Numbered from the stretch's first letter, positions 50,321 through 59,952 are shown. The stretch: DNA of 64,000 nucleotides from Amycolatopsis bartoniae (GCF_014191255.1 NZ_JACHWH010000001.1:496001-560000); one strand, 5' to 3'. The notes: a model not told the origin generated them from the letters alone. Made by a program: numbers and translations.

Positions 50321-51703
50321 TCAGCTGAACAGTCCGAGCTTGGGCATGACCTCGGTGGCGGCGGCCAGCAGCGACCGCACGGTGCCGAGGTACGTCTTGG
50401 CCTCGGCGGGGATCACGTGGCTGTCGCGGCTGGTCGGCGCCTGCAGCTCACGTGCCCGCTGCCGCAGCGCCTCGACCTGCGAGAACTGGTGCCCGAACTG
50501 GGCGGTCACCGCGGTGCCGACGACGTGGTCCGGCGCCGACGCGGCCGCCCGCAGCCCCTGGTGTGCCAGCATGGCCGAGCCGATGAGCTGCGCGGCCTGG
50601 GCGAGCAGGACGAACGCCGAGTCCGGCGAGGCGTCGGTCAGGTGCTCGGCGGAGGCGATGTGCTTGCCCGCGAGCTGCAGGAACGGCTGGCTGTTCGCCG
50701 CGGGGCCGCTGGCCATCTCGAGCTGCCCGTTGCGCAGCAGCTGGGTGATGACCTCCTTGCCGTCCAGCTCCACGCCGGCGATCTGGGGCACGACGCGCGG
50801 CCGGATCGGGGTGACCTCGACCACCGGGTGGCCGGGGCGCTGGCGGGGGATCTGCAGCGTGTCGAGCTCGGGCTCGACGGTCGCGACGGCGACGTGCACG
50901 GGGCGCTTGAGGCGTTCCTCGGTGCGCTTCACCGCGGTGGTGAGGGCGCGCTCGTCCAGCCTGCGCCCGGGCGGGGTGGCGAGCAGCAGTTCGACGCTCT
51001 CGGGGGCGGGGCCGGGGATGCCGGCGAAGCGGTCGGCCCACACACCGCCGAGCACGATCCGCACGACGCCCGGCACGCAGCCGAACTCCTCGCCGATGAC
51101 CTGCGGCACGCCGTAGGTGAGGCGCATGAGCTCGGTCAGCGGGCCGACGAGGGGGCCGCTGTCGCCGGCCGCGCGCATCAGGCGGATGGTGCCCTCGCGG
51201 CGGCTGGTGAGGATGCCGGCCTTCTCGAGGAGCTTGTTCTCCTTGTCGACGCTGGCCAGCGAGCTGCCCGCGTGCTCGGCGAGCTCGGTCAGGCTGAAGG
51301 AGCGGTCGGGGTTGAGCAGCGTCGCGGCGAGAATGCCGGCCTGGACGCGGGACCGGAAGACGGGCAGCAGGGCAGGAGTGCCCTGCGCGCGGCGGGCGGG
51401 CCCCGGCGTGGCGGGGGCGTTCTCCGTGACGACGGCGTGGCCGAGCCGGCTGCGCCGCCGAGCCGCCGCGGCCGCGATGTCGAGGCGTTCCTGCGGGACC
51501 TGCAGGACCACGGACAGCCACTGACGCGTGCCGAGCCGGGGGATCTGGTGCCCGCGCTCCCACCGGGCGACGAGGTCGCGGGTGATGGTGGGCCGGCCGG
51601 AGATGGTCGCGAGCTCCCTGGCCAGCGAGTACTGGCTGAGCTGACGCTGGCGCCGTGCGGCCCGGATGACGTGCGAGATCGGTTGGTTGAAGTCGACTTC
51701 CAT
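50321..51703 (-). CDS. XRE-winged helix-nucleotidyltransferase-like regulator
   Basis: 460 residues. The N-terminal XRE HTH (SQYSLARELATISGRPTITR, about 23-42) with WERGHQIPR is followed by a second, ArsR-like winged helix (about 130-190). A degenerate MNT-type nucleotidyltransferase region (about 205-320) comes next, then a C-terminal helical HEPN-like domain (about 340-450). The first HTH and its position at the head of the leftward arm, divergent from the PtmE-like gene, suggest a locus regulator that senses a nucleotide. Confidence 0.75.
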   Translation of the reverse strand: MEVDFNQPISHVIRAARRQRQLSQYSLARELATISGRPTITRDLVARWERGHQIPRLGTRQWLSVVLQVPQERLDIAAAAARRRSRLGHAVVTENAPATPGPARRAQGTPALLPVFRSRVQAGILAATLLNPDRSFSLTELAEHAGSSLASVDKENKLLEKAGILTSRREGTIRLMRAAGDSGPLVGPLTELMRLTYGVPQVIGEEFGCVPGVVRIVLGGVWADRFAGIPGPAPESVELLLATPPGRRLDERALTTAVKRTEERLKRPVHVAVATVEPELDTLQIPRQRPGHPVVEVTPIRPRVVPQIAGVELDGKEVITQLLRNGQLEMASGPAANSQPFLQLAGKHIASAEHLTDASPDSAFVLLAQAAQLIGSAMLAHQGLRAAASAPDHVVGTAVTAQFGHQFSQVEALRQRARELQAPTSRDSHVIPAEAKTYLGTVRSLLAAATEVMPKLGLFS

Positions 51704-51915
51704 GATCGCTCGTACTCCTTGTCGCGTCCTGTTCGCCCTGGAAGACCTCGACGCTAACTCCGCAGGTAGGCCCCGGTCTGTCCGCTTTGCGCACAGCTTT
51801 GGCGCATTCGCGCACGGGCGACGTGGAGCGGGGGCGGATGAAACACGACCCCTGGCTGGTCCAGCGGGGTGAGCGCAAGCCTGGAGCGCAGGCTCAGGAT
51901 CTGTGGGAGAAAACA
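51704..51915. promoter_or_regulatory. Divergent promoter region of the biosynthetic locus
   Basis: 212 bp between the regulator start (51703) and the PtmE-like start (51916). TGCGC...GCGCA repeats occur near 51789-51817 (TTTGCGCACAG, TGGCGCATTCGCGCA) and could be half-sites of the XRE regulator. No clear -10/-35 consensus is seen. GGGAG lies 6 nt before the PtmE-like GTG. Confidence 0.4.
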
Positions 51916-52977
51916 GTGGACGACCACGAAAACAGTTTCTCCGAACTATTCATCGACGAGCAGGATTCGATTCGTTCGGCCCTGTCACTGATAGATCGGC
52001 TCGGTATCGACCGGGCGTTCGTTGCCGACCGGCGGCGGATGCTGAAGGGTTGTGTGGCGAGGGAACACGTGCACCGCGCGTTGCTCGACGGGTGCGCTCT
52101 CTACGAATCGGTGACGTCGCTGGTGCAGCCAGTCGTCACGACGGCTCGGGCGACGGACGGGCGGGCCGAGGTGCTCGATCTCATGCGCGCGCTCAGGATC
52201 CGCGAGCTGCCGATCGTCGACGGGCACGGCAGGCTGGTCGGGATCCACGTCGAGGACCAGATCATCGGCCCGGTGAAGCGGGACAACTGGGCGGTCATCA
52301 TGGCCGGCGGCAAGGGAACGAGGCTGGGGTCGCTGACCAGGGACACGCCGAAACCGATGCTGCCCATCGCGGGCAGGCCCATCCTCGAGCGACTGGTCCT
52401 GCACCTCGTCGGTTCGGGCATCACGAAGATCTTCCTCTCCGTGAACTACTTGGCCGAGAAGATCGAGAAGCACTTCGGTGACGGCGGGCGGTTCGGGTGC
52501 TCGATCGAATACCTGCGGGAGGAAACCGATCGGCCGCTGGGCACCGGCGGCTCACTGAGGTTGCTCAACGACCTCGGCTACCGGCCGCAAGCTCCGCTGC
52601 TGGTCATGAACGGCGATCTGGTCACGGCCTTTTCGGTGAGCCACCTGCTGCAGTTCCACCAGGCGCACAAGAACGTGGTGACGATCGCGGCAAGCGAATA
52701 CCAGCACCAGGTTCCGTTCGGAGTCCTGCACACGGACGACGGGCGACTGTCCCGGATCGTCGAGAAGCCCACCCATTCCTGTCTGGTGAACGCGGGGATC
52801 TACGCCATCGACCCGGAACTGCTAACCGAAATACCCGCGAACGTGCTGTACCCGATCACCGAACTGTTCTCCGCCTGCCTGCGACGAGGCAAGCGGATCG
52901 GTGTGTGGCAGCTCGACGACGGGTGGCAGGACATCGGTCGTCCCGACGAGCTCGCCAAGGCCCGGGGCGAGCACTGA
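51916..52977 (+). CDS. CBS-domain nucleotidyltransferase, PtmE-like
   Basis: 353 residues from GTG 51916. Two CBS domains (about 10-120) precede a sugar nucleotidyltransferase with MAGGKGTRLG (about 130-139) and TPKPMLPIAGRPI, then PLGTGGSLRLL. The CBS-NTP layout is that of C. jejuni PtmE, a glucosamine-1-phosphate guanylyltransferase starting GDP-legionaminate-type synthesis. LegB-, LegC- and LegG-like genes follow, which supports this; a GDP-heptose or UDP-sugar role is less likely. An in-frame ATG at 51838 is an alternative start. Confidence 0.82.
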   Translation: MDDHENSFSELFIDEQDSIRSALSLIDRLGIDRAFVADRRRMLKGCVAREHVHRALLDGCALYESVTSLVQPVVTTARATDGRAEVLDLMRALRIRELPIVDGHGRLVGIHVEDQIIGPVKRDNWAVIMAGGKGTRLGSLTRDTPKPMLPIAGRPILERLVLHLVGSGITKIFLSVNYLAEKIEKHFGDGGRFGCSIEYLREETDRPLGTGGSLRLLNDLGYRPQAPLLVMNGDLVTAFSVSHLLQFHQAHKNVVTIAASEYQHQVPFGVLHTDDGRLSRIVEKPTHSCLVNAGIYAIDPELLTEIPANVLYPITELFSACLRRGKRIGVWQLDDGWQDIGRPDELAKARGEH

Positions 52978-53011
52978 CCGTGCGGCTCTCCAATCGCGAA
53001 AGGTGACCAGT

Positions 53012-54007
53012 GTGAACCAACTCCGGGGAAAGCGGGTCCTGGTGACCGGCGCCGACGGATTCATCGGCAGCCACCTTGTGGAGCGGCTGGCGAGAACGGG
53101 CGCGGACGTACGTGCGTTCTGCGTCTACAACTCCAACGGTTCCTACGGGTGGTTGGACGAGCTGGACGAAGCTCTCACTGAGAGTGTCGAGTTCCGGCTC
53201 GGGGACGTGCGGGACTACCGGTCGGTGCGGGATGCGGTGGAGGGTGTGGACGTCGTCTTCCACCTCGCGGCGCTCATCGCGATTCCGTACAGTTACCAGG
53301 CGCCGCGGTCCTTCGTCGACACCAACGTGAACGGCACGCTCAACATCCTGGAGGCCGCTCGCGAGGAAGGCCGCGTGCGGGTGATCAACACCTCGACCAG
53401 CGAGGTGTACGGAACTCCGGAAACCGTGCCGATCACCGAGCACCACCCGATCCGCGGGCAGTCCCCGTACGCGGCTTCGAAGATCGGGGCGGACCAACTG
53501 TGCGAGTCCTACGTCCGCTCCTTCGGCGTCAACGCAGTGACACTGCGGCCGTTCAACACGTTCGGCCCCAGGCAGTCGGCGCGAGCGATCATCCCCACCC
53601 TGCTCGGACAGTTGCTGGCAGGCAGCACCACGGTGCAGGTGGGCAACGCCGACCCGAAGCGGGACTTCACCTACGTAGAGGACACCGTCGAGGGATTCCT
53701 TCGGATGGCACTGGCCGACGTACCGGCGGGAACCGTGCTCCAGCTGGGGACCGGGCACTCCATCTCGATTGCGGACCTGTTCCGGGAGTGCTGCGAGGTA
53801 CTCGGCGTGCGGGCAGAGCTGGTTTCGGACCCGGCTCGCGTGCGGCCACGCGCCGGCGAGGTCGAAATCCTGCTGTCCGATCCGCGGCAGGCGAAGGAGA
53901 AGCTCGGCTGGCAGGCCGAGTGGTCGCTGGGCGACGGGTTGAAGAGCACCGCTGACTGGCTGCGGAACCGTGTCGACCCGGCCCGCGCGATGCGCTACCA
54001 GCGTTGA
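53012..54007 (+). CDS. NAD-dependent sugar-nucleotide 4,6-dehydratase, LegB-like
   Basis: 331 residues from GTG 53012. TGADGFIGSH (12-21) binds NAD, NTSTSEVYGTP is the substrate loop, and Y153/K157 (YAASK) form the SDR pair. Members remove water from GDP- or UDP-GlcNAc to give the 4-keto-6-deoxy sugar. Neighbours (PtmE- and LegC-like) favour GDP-GlcNAc 4,6-dehydratase. It overlaps the alternative start of the next gene. Confidence 0.87.
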   Translation: MNQLRGKRVLVTGADGFIGSHLVERLARTGADVRAFCVYNSNGSYGWLDELDEALTESVEFRLGDVRDYRSVRDAVEGVDVVFHLAALIAIPYSYQAPRSFVDTNVNGTLNILEAAREEGRVRVINTSTSEVYGTPETVPITEHHPIRGQSPYAASKIGADQLCESYVRSFGVNAVTLRPFNTFGPRQSARAIIPTLLGQLLAGSTTVQVGNADPKRDFTYVEDTVEGFLRMALADVPAGTVLQLGTGHSISIADLFRECCEVLGVRAELVSDPARVRPRAGEVEILLSDPRQAKEKLGWQAEWSLGDGLKSTADWLRNRVDPARAMRYQR

Positions 54008-54018
54008 GGGGGATAAAG

Positions 54019-55158
54019 GTGATTCCCCTGGTCGAACCGGTACTCGGTGAGCGTGAGCGGCGATACGTCATGGAGGCTTTCGACACCGGGTACGTGTCCT
54101 CGGTCGGTCCCTTCGTGGACCGCTTCGAGCGTGAGTTCGCCGACGCCGTCAGCGTGCCCCACGCGGTGGCCTGCAGCAGCGGCACCGCGGCCCTGCACGT
54201 CGCGATGCGGTTGGCGGGCGCGGGCCCCGGCTCCGTGGTCGCTGCTCCCACGTTCACCTTCATCGCCTCGGTGAACGCGATCCAGTACACGGGTGCGGAC
54301 ATCTGGCTGGTGGACAGTGAGCCGGGCACGTGGAACATGGACACACAGCTGATCCGGGATGAGGTCGTGCGGCGAGCCCGGCTGGGGCGCAGGATCCCGG
54401 ACATCGTCGAGGTGGTGCACGTCCTCGGTCACCCCGCCGACATCGAGCCCGTACTGGAACTCAAGGAGCGGTTCGGGATCGCGGTGGTCGAAGACGCCGC
54501 GGAGGCGCTGGGAGCGACTTGGCGCACCGGTCCGTTGGGTGGCAGGCAGGTCGGCAGTGTCGGTGATTTCGGTTGCTTCTCCTTCAACGGCAACAAGACG
54601 ATCACGACCGGTGGCGGCGGCATGATCGTCGGCGCCGATGCGCAGGCCGCCCGCCGGGCCAAGAGCCTGACCACGCAGGCCCGTGAGCCCGGAGTGGAGT
54701 ACTGGCACGAAGAGGTGGGGTACAACTACCGCCTCACGAACCTCGCCGCTGCGCTCGGTACTGCGCAGCTGGAAGAGCTGCCCGGCATCCTGCGAGCGAA
54801 GCACGACATCGCCGGACGGTATGACGAATGGCTCGGCGGCACTGCTGTCTCGTGTTCGCCGCACGCACCGTGGGCCGACCCCAGTTACTGGATGTACTCC
54901 GTCCTGCTTCCCGCCGGCGGGCCGGCACCCCGGCAGGCCACCGAGGCACTGCTGGCCGAAGGCGTGCAGACCCGGCCGCTCTGGCCGCCGGTGCACGCGC
55001 AGAAACCGTACGTCGGCTGTCTACGGATCGGCGGGGACGTTGCCGAGTCGGTGTACGCGCGCGGCCTTTCCCTGCCGAGCTCGTCAAACCTGACGAGTGC
55101 GGACCAGAAGCACGTGGTCCGCGCGCTGACCGGGATGGCCGAGTCCTGGGCGGGCTGA
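54019..55158 (+). CDS. DegT-family PLP aminotransferase, LegC-like
   Basis: 379 residues from GTG 54019, chosen because GAGGGGG lies about 7 nt upstream; TTG 54004 overlapping the previous stop is an alternative. The PLP Lys is K193 in FNGNKTITTGGGG, and CSSGTAALHVAMRLA and VEDAAEALGA are also typical. It would aminate C4 of the 4-keto sugar from the LegB-like step. It lies directly after the dehydratase gene. Confidence 0.88.
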   Translation: MIPLVEPVLGERERRYVMEAFDTGYVSSVGPFVDRFEREFADAVSVPHAVACSSGTAALHVAMRLAGAGPGSVVAAPTFTFIASVNAIQYTGADIWLVDSEPGTWNMDTQLIRDEVVRRARLGRRIPDIVEVVHVLGHPADIEPVLELKERFGIAVVEDAAEALGATWRTGPLGGRQVGSVGDFGCFSFNGNKTITTGGGGMIVGADAQAARRAKSLTTQAREPGVEYWHEEVGYNYRLTNLAAALGTAQLEELPGILRAKHDIAGRYDEWLGGTAVSCSPHAPWADPSYWMYSVLLPAGGPAPRQATEALLAEGVQTRPLWPPVHAQKPYVGCLRIGGDVAESVYARGLSLPSSSNLTSADQKHVVRALTGMAESWAG

Positions 55159-55835
55159 ACAACCACTTCTACCACGGAGGTTCCGGACTGATGCGTGTTC
55201 TGAATTCCGGTACTCCGCGATAGTGCTTTGGCTCTGAATTGACCAATGTTGTTGGAAGTTGGGCTCCTGAGTCAGGAGAGGAGTTCAGAGTCTCGCGTGT
55301 CTGGAGTTCAAAGACCTAGTCAGGTCAGAACCAGGGTTTGGCGGTGTTCTGGATCGGTACGGGGATCAGTATCAATGTGTGATTGAACTGTCGCCAGTAC
55401 GACATTATTCCCAATCTACTCGGCCGACAAAAAAGACCGTTTAAGGTACACGGCCGGAGGGCTGGAGTAGCCCAAGGAACTCCCATGCAGAGCTTGCCCG
55501 CGACTCATCCCAGAGGGCGTCGACTGGGCCATCCACCCTGAGGCAGCAATTTTATCTCGGGTGATAAAGTGCACAATTTACCTGCAGCGCCACCACGACG
55601 AGGCCACCGACGATTTGAGGTACGGCAGGATCCCTGCGAATAACTTGAACCGTTGCCGGCATCGCATCAATACAACCGGCAGCAAGCAGTGACTGGCCGA
55701 AACAGCGAAACGCAAGTGCTACTACCTTCTATGCCGACGCCCGTTCAGTAGCCTGGTTTCACTTCATTTACGGTTCGTGGAGCTTCGTTCATTGCTTATT
55801 TTAGCAGTAATTCGTGCAGTGATCCGCGCCCGAAA
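55159..55835. other. Non-coding, lower-GC gap
   Basis: 677 bp, visibly richer in A/T than its flanks, with stop codons in all frames. A perfect 7-bp hairpin CTCCTGA/TCAGGAG (55264-55270/55272-55278) may terminate the aminotransferase transcript. I see no tRNA, transposase or repeat. The low GC suggests foreign or decayed DNA. Confidence 0.5.
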
Positions 55836-57029
55836 CTAATTTCGCTGGTTTGAGCACATGTAAAAATAGCTATCCGGAAGATCGAAAAATTTTTTACAGG
55901 ACAGAGGCTTCAAGTTTACTGTCTTGAGGATATGCACTATGCGATCAGCGGCGTATCCGTCGCCGTAAGGAGTGTCGGAAAGTCCCGGTAGGTCATCTCG
56001 AGAGATCCGCAGCGCAGCGTCGATTGCCGCGGCTATCTCGGCCTCATCCTCGCCGCAGTCAATGACTGATTTGGCGCGAGGCCTGCCGTCTTGACGACTG
56101 CCGATGTTGACTGTTGGCGTACCGACGGCGGGTGCCTCGTAAATGCCGCTTGAAGAGTTGCCGACCACAGCTGAGGAAATCTTCAATAAGCTGAGGTAAC
56201 CGGCCTGGCCGAGCGATGAAACAAGACGGGTCGAAGCTTCTCTTCTGCGGACGTATTCCTCAATATCCTTGGTGATCGACAACGAATGCTGGTCGATGTT
56301 GGTGCCGGTGAAAATTATAGTGACGTCTGGGAATCGATCGAGCGCGGCCAATAGACCTCTGAGTCCTCGGCCACTGCCTTGAGGGTCCGCCGTGGCGGGA
56401 TGGTAAGTGACCGTTATCACCGGGGTTTTCAGGGTGACGCCCACTAACTTTGACGTATCATGCTGGCTGAGAAAGGCCATAGTCCGGATGTTATCCAACC
56501 CCGGTGCACCCACGTTGAAGACTCGTTCCGGATCCTCGCCAAGTTGGATCACGCGAGACCGGAACTCTTCGGTTGACGTGAAGTGCAGGGCCGCGAGTTT
56601 TGTGATCGCGTGGCGGACGGAATCGTCAGTTGCTCCATAGGTCAATTCCCCGCCGGAGATGTGCGCGATGGGCAGCAGGCGAAGCGCAGCTGTGATTGCG
56701 ACACCGAGAGCCTCGTACCGGTCGCCGAGCACCAGCAGGAGATCGGGATCAATTCGATTGAGCGCCTCTGCGTACCCGGCGATCCCGAGAGCCAGCGACT
56801 TCGCGACGCCGACAGGCGTGTCGCTCGCTAGCACATTCTCTACTTGTTCATCGACTCTAAAACCGTCAAGGCTGATTCGCTCAGTTGTCATGCCCTGTTG
56901 CCCGACCAGGTGTCCCCCAGTGACCAGCAGTCGCAGTTCCAGCGCGACATCCTTCTGCACAGCCCGTAAGACTGGCAGCAAGGGACCGTAGTCCGCCCGG
57001 CCGCCGGTGAATACACAAATCCGTCGCAT
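55836..57029 (-). CDS. Hydrolysing sugar-nucleotide 2-epimerase, LegG/NeuC-like
   Basis: 397 residues from ATG 57029 (GGGAGGACAAGTT is the ribosome site). FTGGRADYGPLLPVLRAVQ at the N-terminus, LGDRYEALGVAITAALRLLP, HISGGELTYGATDDSVRHAI, and GNSSSGIYEAPAVGTPTVNI are the NeuC/LegG signature. It inverts C2 of GDP- or UDP-linked 2,4-diacetamido sugar and releases it as the free ManNAc-type sugar. On the opposite strand to the LegB/LegC genes, with GC below the window average. Confidence 0.9.
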   Translation of the reverse strand: MRRICVFTGGRADYGPLLPVLRAVQKDVALELRLLVTGGHLVGQQGMTTERISLDGFRVDEQVENVLASDTPVGVAKSLALGIAGYAEALNRIDPDLLLVLGDRYEALGVAITAALRLLPIAHISGGELTYGATDDSVRHAITKLAALHFTSTEEFRSRVIQLGEDPERVFNVGAPGLDNIRTMAFLSQHDTSKLVGVTLKTPVITVTYHPATADPQGSGRGLRGLLAALDRFPDVTIIFTGTNIDQHSLSITKDIEEYVRRREASTRLVSSLGQAGYLSLLKISSAVVGNSSSGIYEAPAVGTPTVNIGSRQDGRPRAKSVIDCGEDEAEIAAAIDAALRISRDDLPGLSDTPYGDGYAADRIVHILKTVNLKPLSCKKFFDLPDSYFYMCSNQRN

Positions 57030-57323
57030 AACTTGTCCTCCCGGATGGGCGCTCACTATGTGTACAGTCTAGAAAAGATCAAGAAATAGCAGTGTCGTTT
57101 CCGGTGGGGGCTAGTTCAACTCGGTTGTCGGCATGTAAAAGGGGACAACCGAGGGACGGACCGATGTCTGCAGGCGCGCGTTGTGGGGAGTCCAGGCTCT
57201 GTCGTCGAACCTACCGCTTGGCTATAAACTGAAGTTGTGGTTTCATCAGTCGATACGCAGTCTGGGCAGCGGCACTGAGCGTCAGCGAAGGACTTGTTGC
57301 CGCTGAGACGACGGAGGCGAGCA
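57030..57323. other. Divergent spacer, no gene
   Basis: 294 bp between the 2-epimerase and threonine-synthase-like starts, lower GC. Probably carries the two promoters; no clear operator is visible. Confidence 0.4.
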
Positions 57324-58436
57324 GTGACGACGAGACGTTTCGGGCTGGAAAGATTTGCGAACCGGCTACCGTCCGTGAGTGAATTTGTCACTCTGGGTGA
57401 GGGCAACACTCCGGTCGTACCTTTGCCCCGGCTTGCCCGGGGCATTGGTTTAGGCGACTTGTCCGCCAAATTGGAAACTGCAAATCCCACCGGTTCATAC
57501 AAGGATCGCGCTGCCGCGATGTCGATCTCGCTTGCATTGAGCAGGGGATGCCCTGGCTGGATTGCGACCTCTTCCGGAAACGCTGGAGCCGCCTTTGCTG
57601 CCTACGCCGCACGGGCTGGCCTGCCGGGGATGTTGTGTGTGGTGGCGGGAGCGCCGCCGGAGAAGTTGGCGGCTTTGCTGCCATATGGAACAAGCGTCAT
57701 GGCCGTCGAAGGCATTGGTACCAGGGGATCCCGAAAAGCGCTAGACAGACTTCTACGTCAAGTTAGTGAATTTGCGAATGAACGCGGCTTGTTCCTTGGG
57801 GTTACGGCAAATGCTCTCAATCCCGACGGTATGCGTGGCGTGGACACTATCGGTTATGAACTAGCGGAGCAACTTCCAGACGCCACTCACGTCTACCTTC
57901 CAGTGGGCGGTGGCGGCCTCTTGGTTTCCGTTGCGCGAGGCCTGTCGGAGTATGCGATGGAACCCGTGATTGTCGCCTCCCAGCCGGCGGGTTGTGCGCC
58001 CGTGGCGCGGTACCTTTCTGGAGAGATAGCGGTGCCGCGTGTCGATCGTTGCAGTACGGTCGTATCGGGGCTTCAGCTTCCCAGTCCGCCTGACGGATGC
58101 GAGGCGGCGAAAGCTGTCGAGGAGAGTGGTGGTTGGGGTACGACTGTCACCGACGAGGAGGTAGTTGCGGCGCAGGAGCTCCTGGTGGTAACGGAAGGAC
58201 TCTTCGTCGAACCTGCATCCGCTACTGTTGTTGCCGCGCTTATTCGCGATGTCCGGAACCGGCGAGTCAATGAGCGAGACCATCCAGTTCTACTCCTGAC
58301 TGGGGCGGGTTGGAAAGATCTCTCTCGGTTTGCAGCACGAACCCGTGAGCTTCCACGAGAAAACGCAAGCCATATCTACCGTCATCTATGCGCCTGGTTT
58401 GAAAAACCTAAATATTGTGATGATAAAATTCTTTAA
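57324..58436 (+). CDS. Threonine-synthase-like PLP enzyme
   Basis: 370 residues from GTG 57324. The PLP Lys is K60 in PTGSYKDRAA. TLGEGNTPVVPLPRLARG and ATSSGNAGAAFAAYAARAG are classical threonine synthase/fold-type II motifs, with PVGGGGLLVSVARGLSE for phosphate binding. In an isolated accessory locus it may act on another phosphorylated hydroxyamino acid. A housekeeping thrC usually sits with hom and thrB, absent here. Lower GC than neighbouring core genes. Confidence 0.83.
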   Translation: MTTRRFGLERFANRLPSVSEFVTLGEGNTPVVPLPRLARGIGLGDLSAKLETANPTGSYKDRAAAMSISLALSRGCPGWIATSSGNAGAAFAAYAARAGLPGMLCVVAGAPPEKLAALLPYGTSVMAVEGIGTRGSRKALDRLLRQVSEFANERGLFLGVTANALNPDGMRGVDTIGYELAEQLPDATHVYLPVGGGGLLVSVARGLSEYAMEPVIVASQPAGCAPVARYLSGEIAVPRVDRCSTVVSGLQLPSPPDGCEAAKAVEESGGWGTTVTDEEVVAAQELLVVTEGLFVEPASATVVAALIRDVRNRRVNERDHPVLLLTGAGWKDLSRFAARTRELPRENASHIYRHLCAWFEKPKYCDDKIL

Positions 58437-58693
58437 GCAGGCCCCGTCTGGTTTTCTTTACTCGCTGACGAACAGTGCCCTGTCTGCGTATGGAAATATG
58501 GTTGTAAATCGATTGTTGCGGCGGGGATTGGCTCAGGGTGCCGGTAGTGAGTTCCTTTGTGGGAAATGACGTAGAGGACGTTGCAGCATCGGCGTGCTGG
58601 AAAGATGAGAGCAGTTTTGTGCTTATTGCCGTCGGCTCCTTTGTGGTTGCCGGTACGACCGGTGTGTTCACCCTGGATGCTGGTGTCGGAGGC

Positions 58694-59656
58694 ATGAGTC
58701 ACCGGGGCAGTCCTGGCGTAAGCAGCCAGATGGGCGGAGGAGGCGATGGCCGTTACGGCGAGCGGCTGGGGGATTCCAGGCCTCGTTCTCGACCGCGAAG
58801 CGTCGCCCGTTGCTATCGCGAGCAGGGTGTTGTCGCATGGTCGACCTCCAGCAGTCCGCACCACAGTCTGGAGCGTACGCCCTCACGCGCCGAACGCCGT
58901 ATTGTCAAGGTTCGCGTGCTGCGGCGGTGGGGACCGGTTCGGATCACGTCTTCTCTGCACCTGATGCCGTCCACGGTGCACCGAGTGTTGGCTAGCTACG
59001 GTGTGGCGCGTCTGGCCCATCTCGACCGGGCCACCAAACAGCCGGTATGCCCGCTAGGAATTTGCCTGCTCGGCGAGCTGGGGCACGTGGATATCAAGAA
59101 ACTAGGCAATACCCCTGATGGCGGTAGCCAGTGGGTGCTTGATCGCGCTCAAGGTCGGCACAACGCCCGGGCTACCACGCCCGAACGCGGTAACATCGGA
59201 CACCGATCAGCTACGGCTACCTACACAACGCGGCGGTGGACGATCATCCCCGGCTGCCTCACATCGAAACCCTGCCCAATGAAAAGAAGGAAACGGCGGT
59301 CGCGTTCTGGCAGCGTGCCCCACTCTTCTTTGCTGCCCACGGATTCACCGTCCCGCGGGTGCTCACCGACAACGGGCCACGCTCCAAATCGCGGCTTTGG
59401 CGAGATGCCCTCGCCGCGGCCGCGATCACCCACAAACGCACCCGGCCCTACCGGCCGCAGACCAACGGGAAGTGGAGCGGTCCAACCGAGCCCTACTCGA
59501 CGAATGGACCTGCACCCGCCCTACCGGTCCGAAACCGAACGACGCGAAGCGCTACCGCCATGGCTACACGCCTAACATCACCACCGCGGCCACACCGCAC
59601 TCGGCGGCCACACCCCCGCGAGCCGCGTTCCTAACCTCTCAGGCCAGTACACCTGA
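58694..59656 (+). pseudogene. IS481-family transposase, frameshifted
   Basis: A degraded DDE transposase. An N-terminal HTH region with RRWGPVRITSSLHLMPSTVH, then ELGHVDIKKLGNTPDG around 59080, RVLTDNG near 59360, and KRTRPYRPQTNGK near 59440 are IS481 hallmarks, but they lie in different frames, with at least two shifts (about 59160-59240 and 59470-59490). The final coding sense LSGQYT ends with a stop at 59656. Not functional. 58437-58693 before it shows no gene. Confidence 0.8.
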
Positions 59657-59689
59657 TATGTAGTGGGTCTTTGTCGAGGGCAGGGTGAG

Positions 59690-59718
59690 ACGCCGCCGGG
59701 GAACGACCCCGGCGGCGT
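59690..59718 (+). terminator. Strong hairpin, likely terminator
   Basis: ACGCCGCCGGGG (59690-59701) pairs perfectly with CCCCGGCGGCGT (59707-59718) around AACGA and is followed by TTTCGT. It lies beyond the dead IS481 copy; no small RNA or gene that it would serve is obvious. Confidence 0.6.
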
Positions 59719-59952
59719 TTCGTGCTTCGTGGTTGCGTGTGGTGGTGGGCGTGTCGTTGGCGACGCGTGGTCAGACTGATATGCGCGGGTTGGTTACCGT
59801 AGGACGGGCTTTCGGCAGGAGCTGCGCCGCGTGTCTAGGGGCGAGCGTGGCACAGTTGTCGATATGGGCGGCTGGCCGCTCATAGATGTTTCGCGAGTCG
59901 CTTCACGCGCTGCCACTACCGTGTCTGCGGCGACGAAGCTGCTTTGTGGGTG

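Noticed and set aside
58538..59575. 345-codon plus-strand frame as an intact gene
   Set aside because: Only its middle part matches IS481 transposase; it joins unrelated upstream sequence and loses the catalytic region to a frameshift, so it is annotated as a pseudogene.
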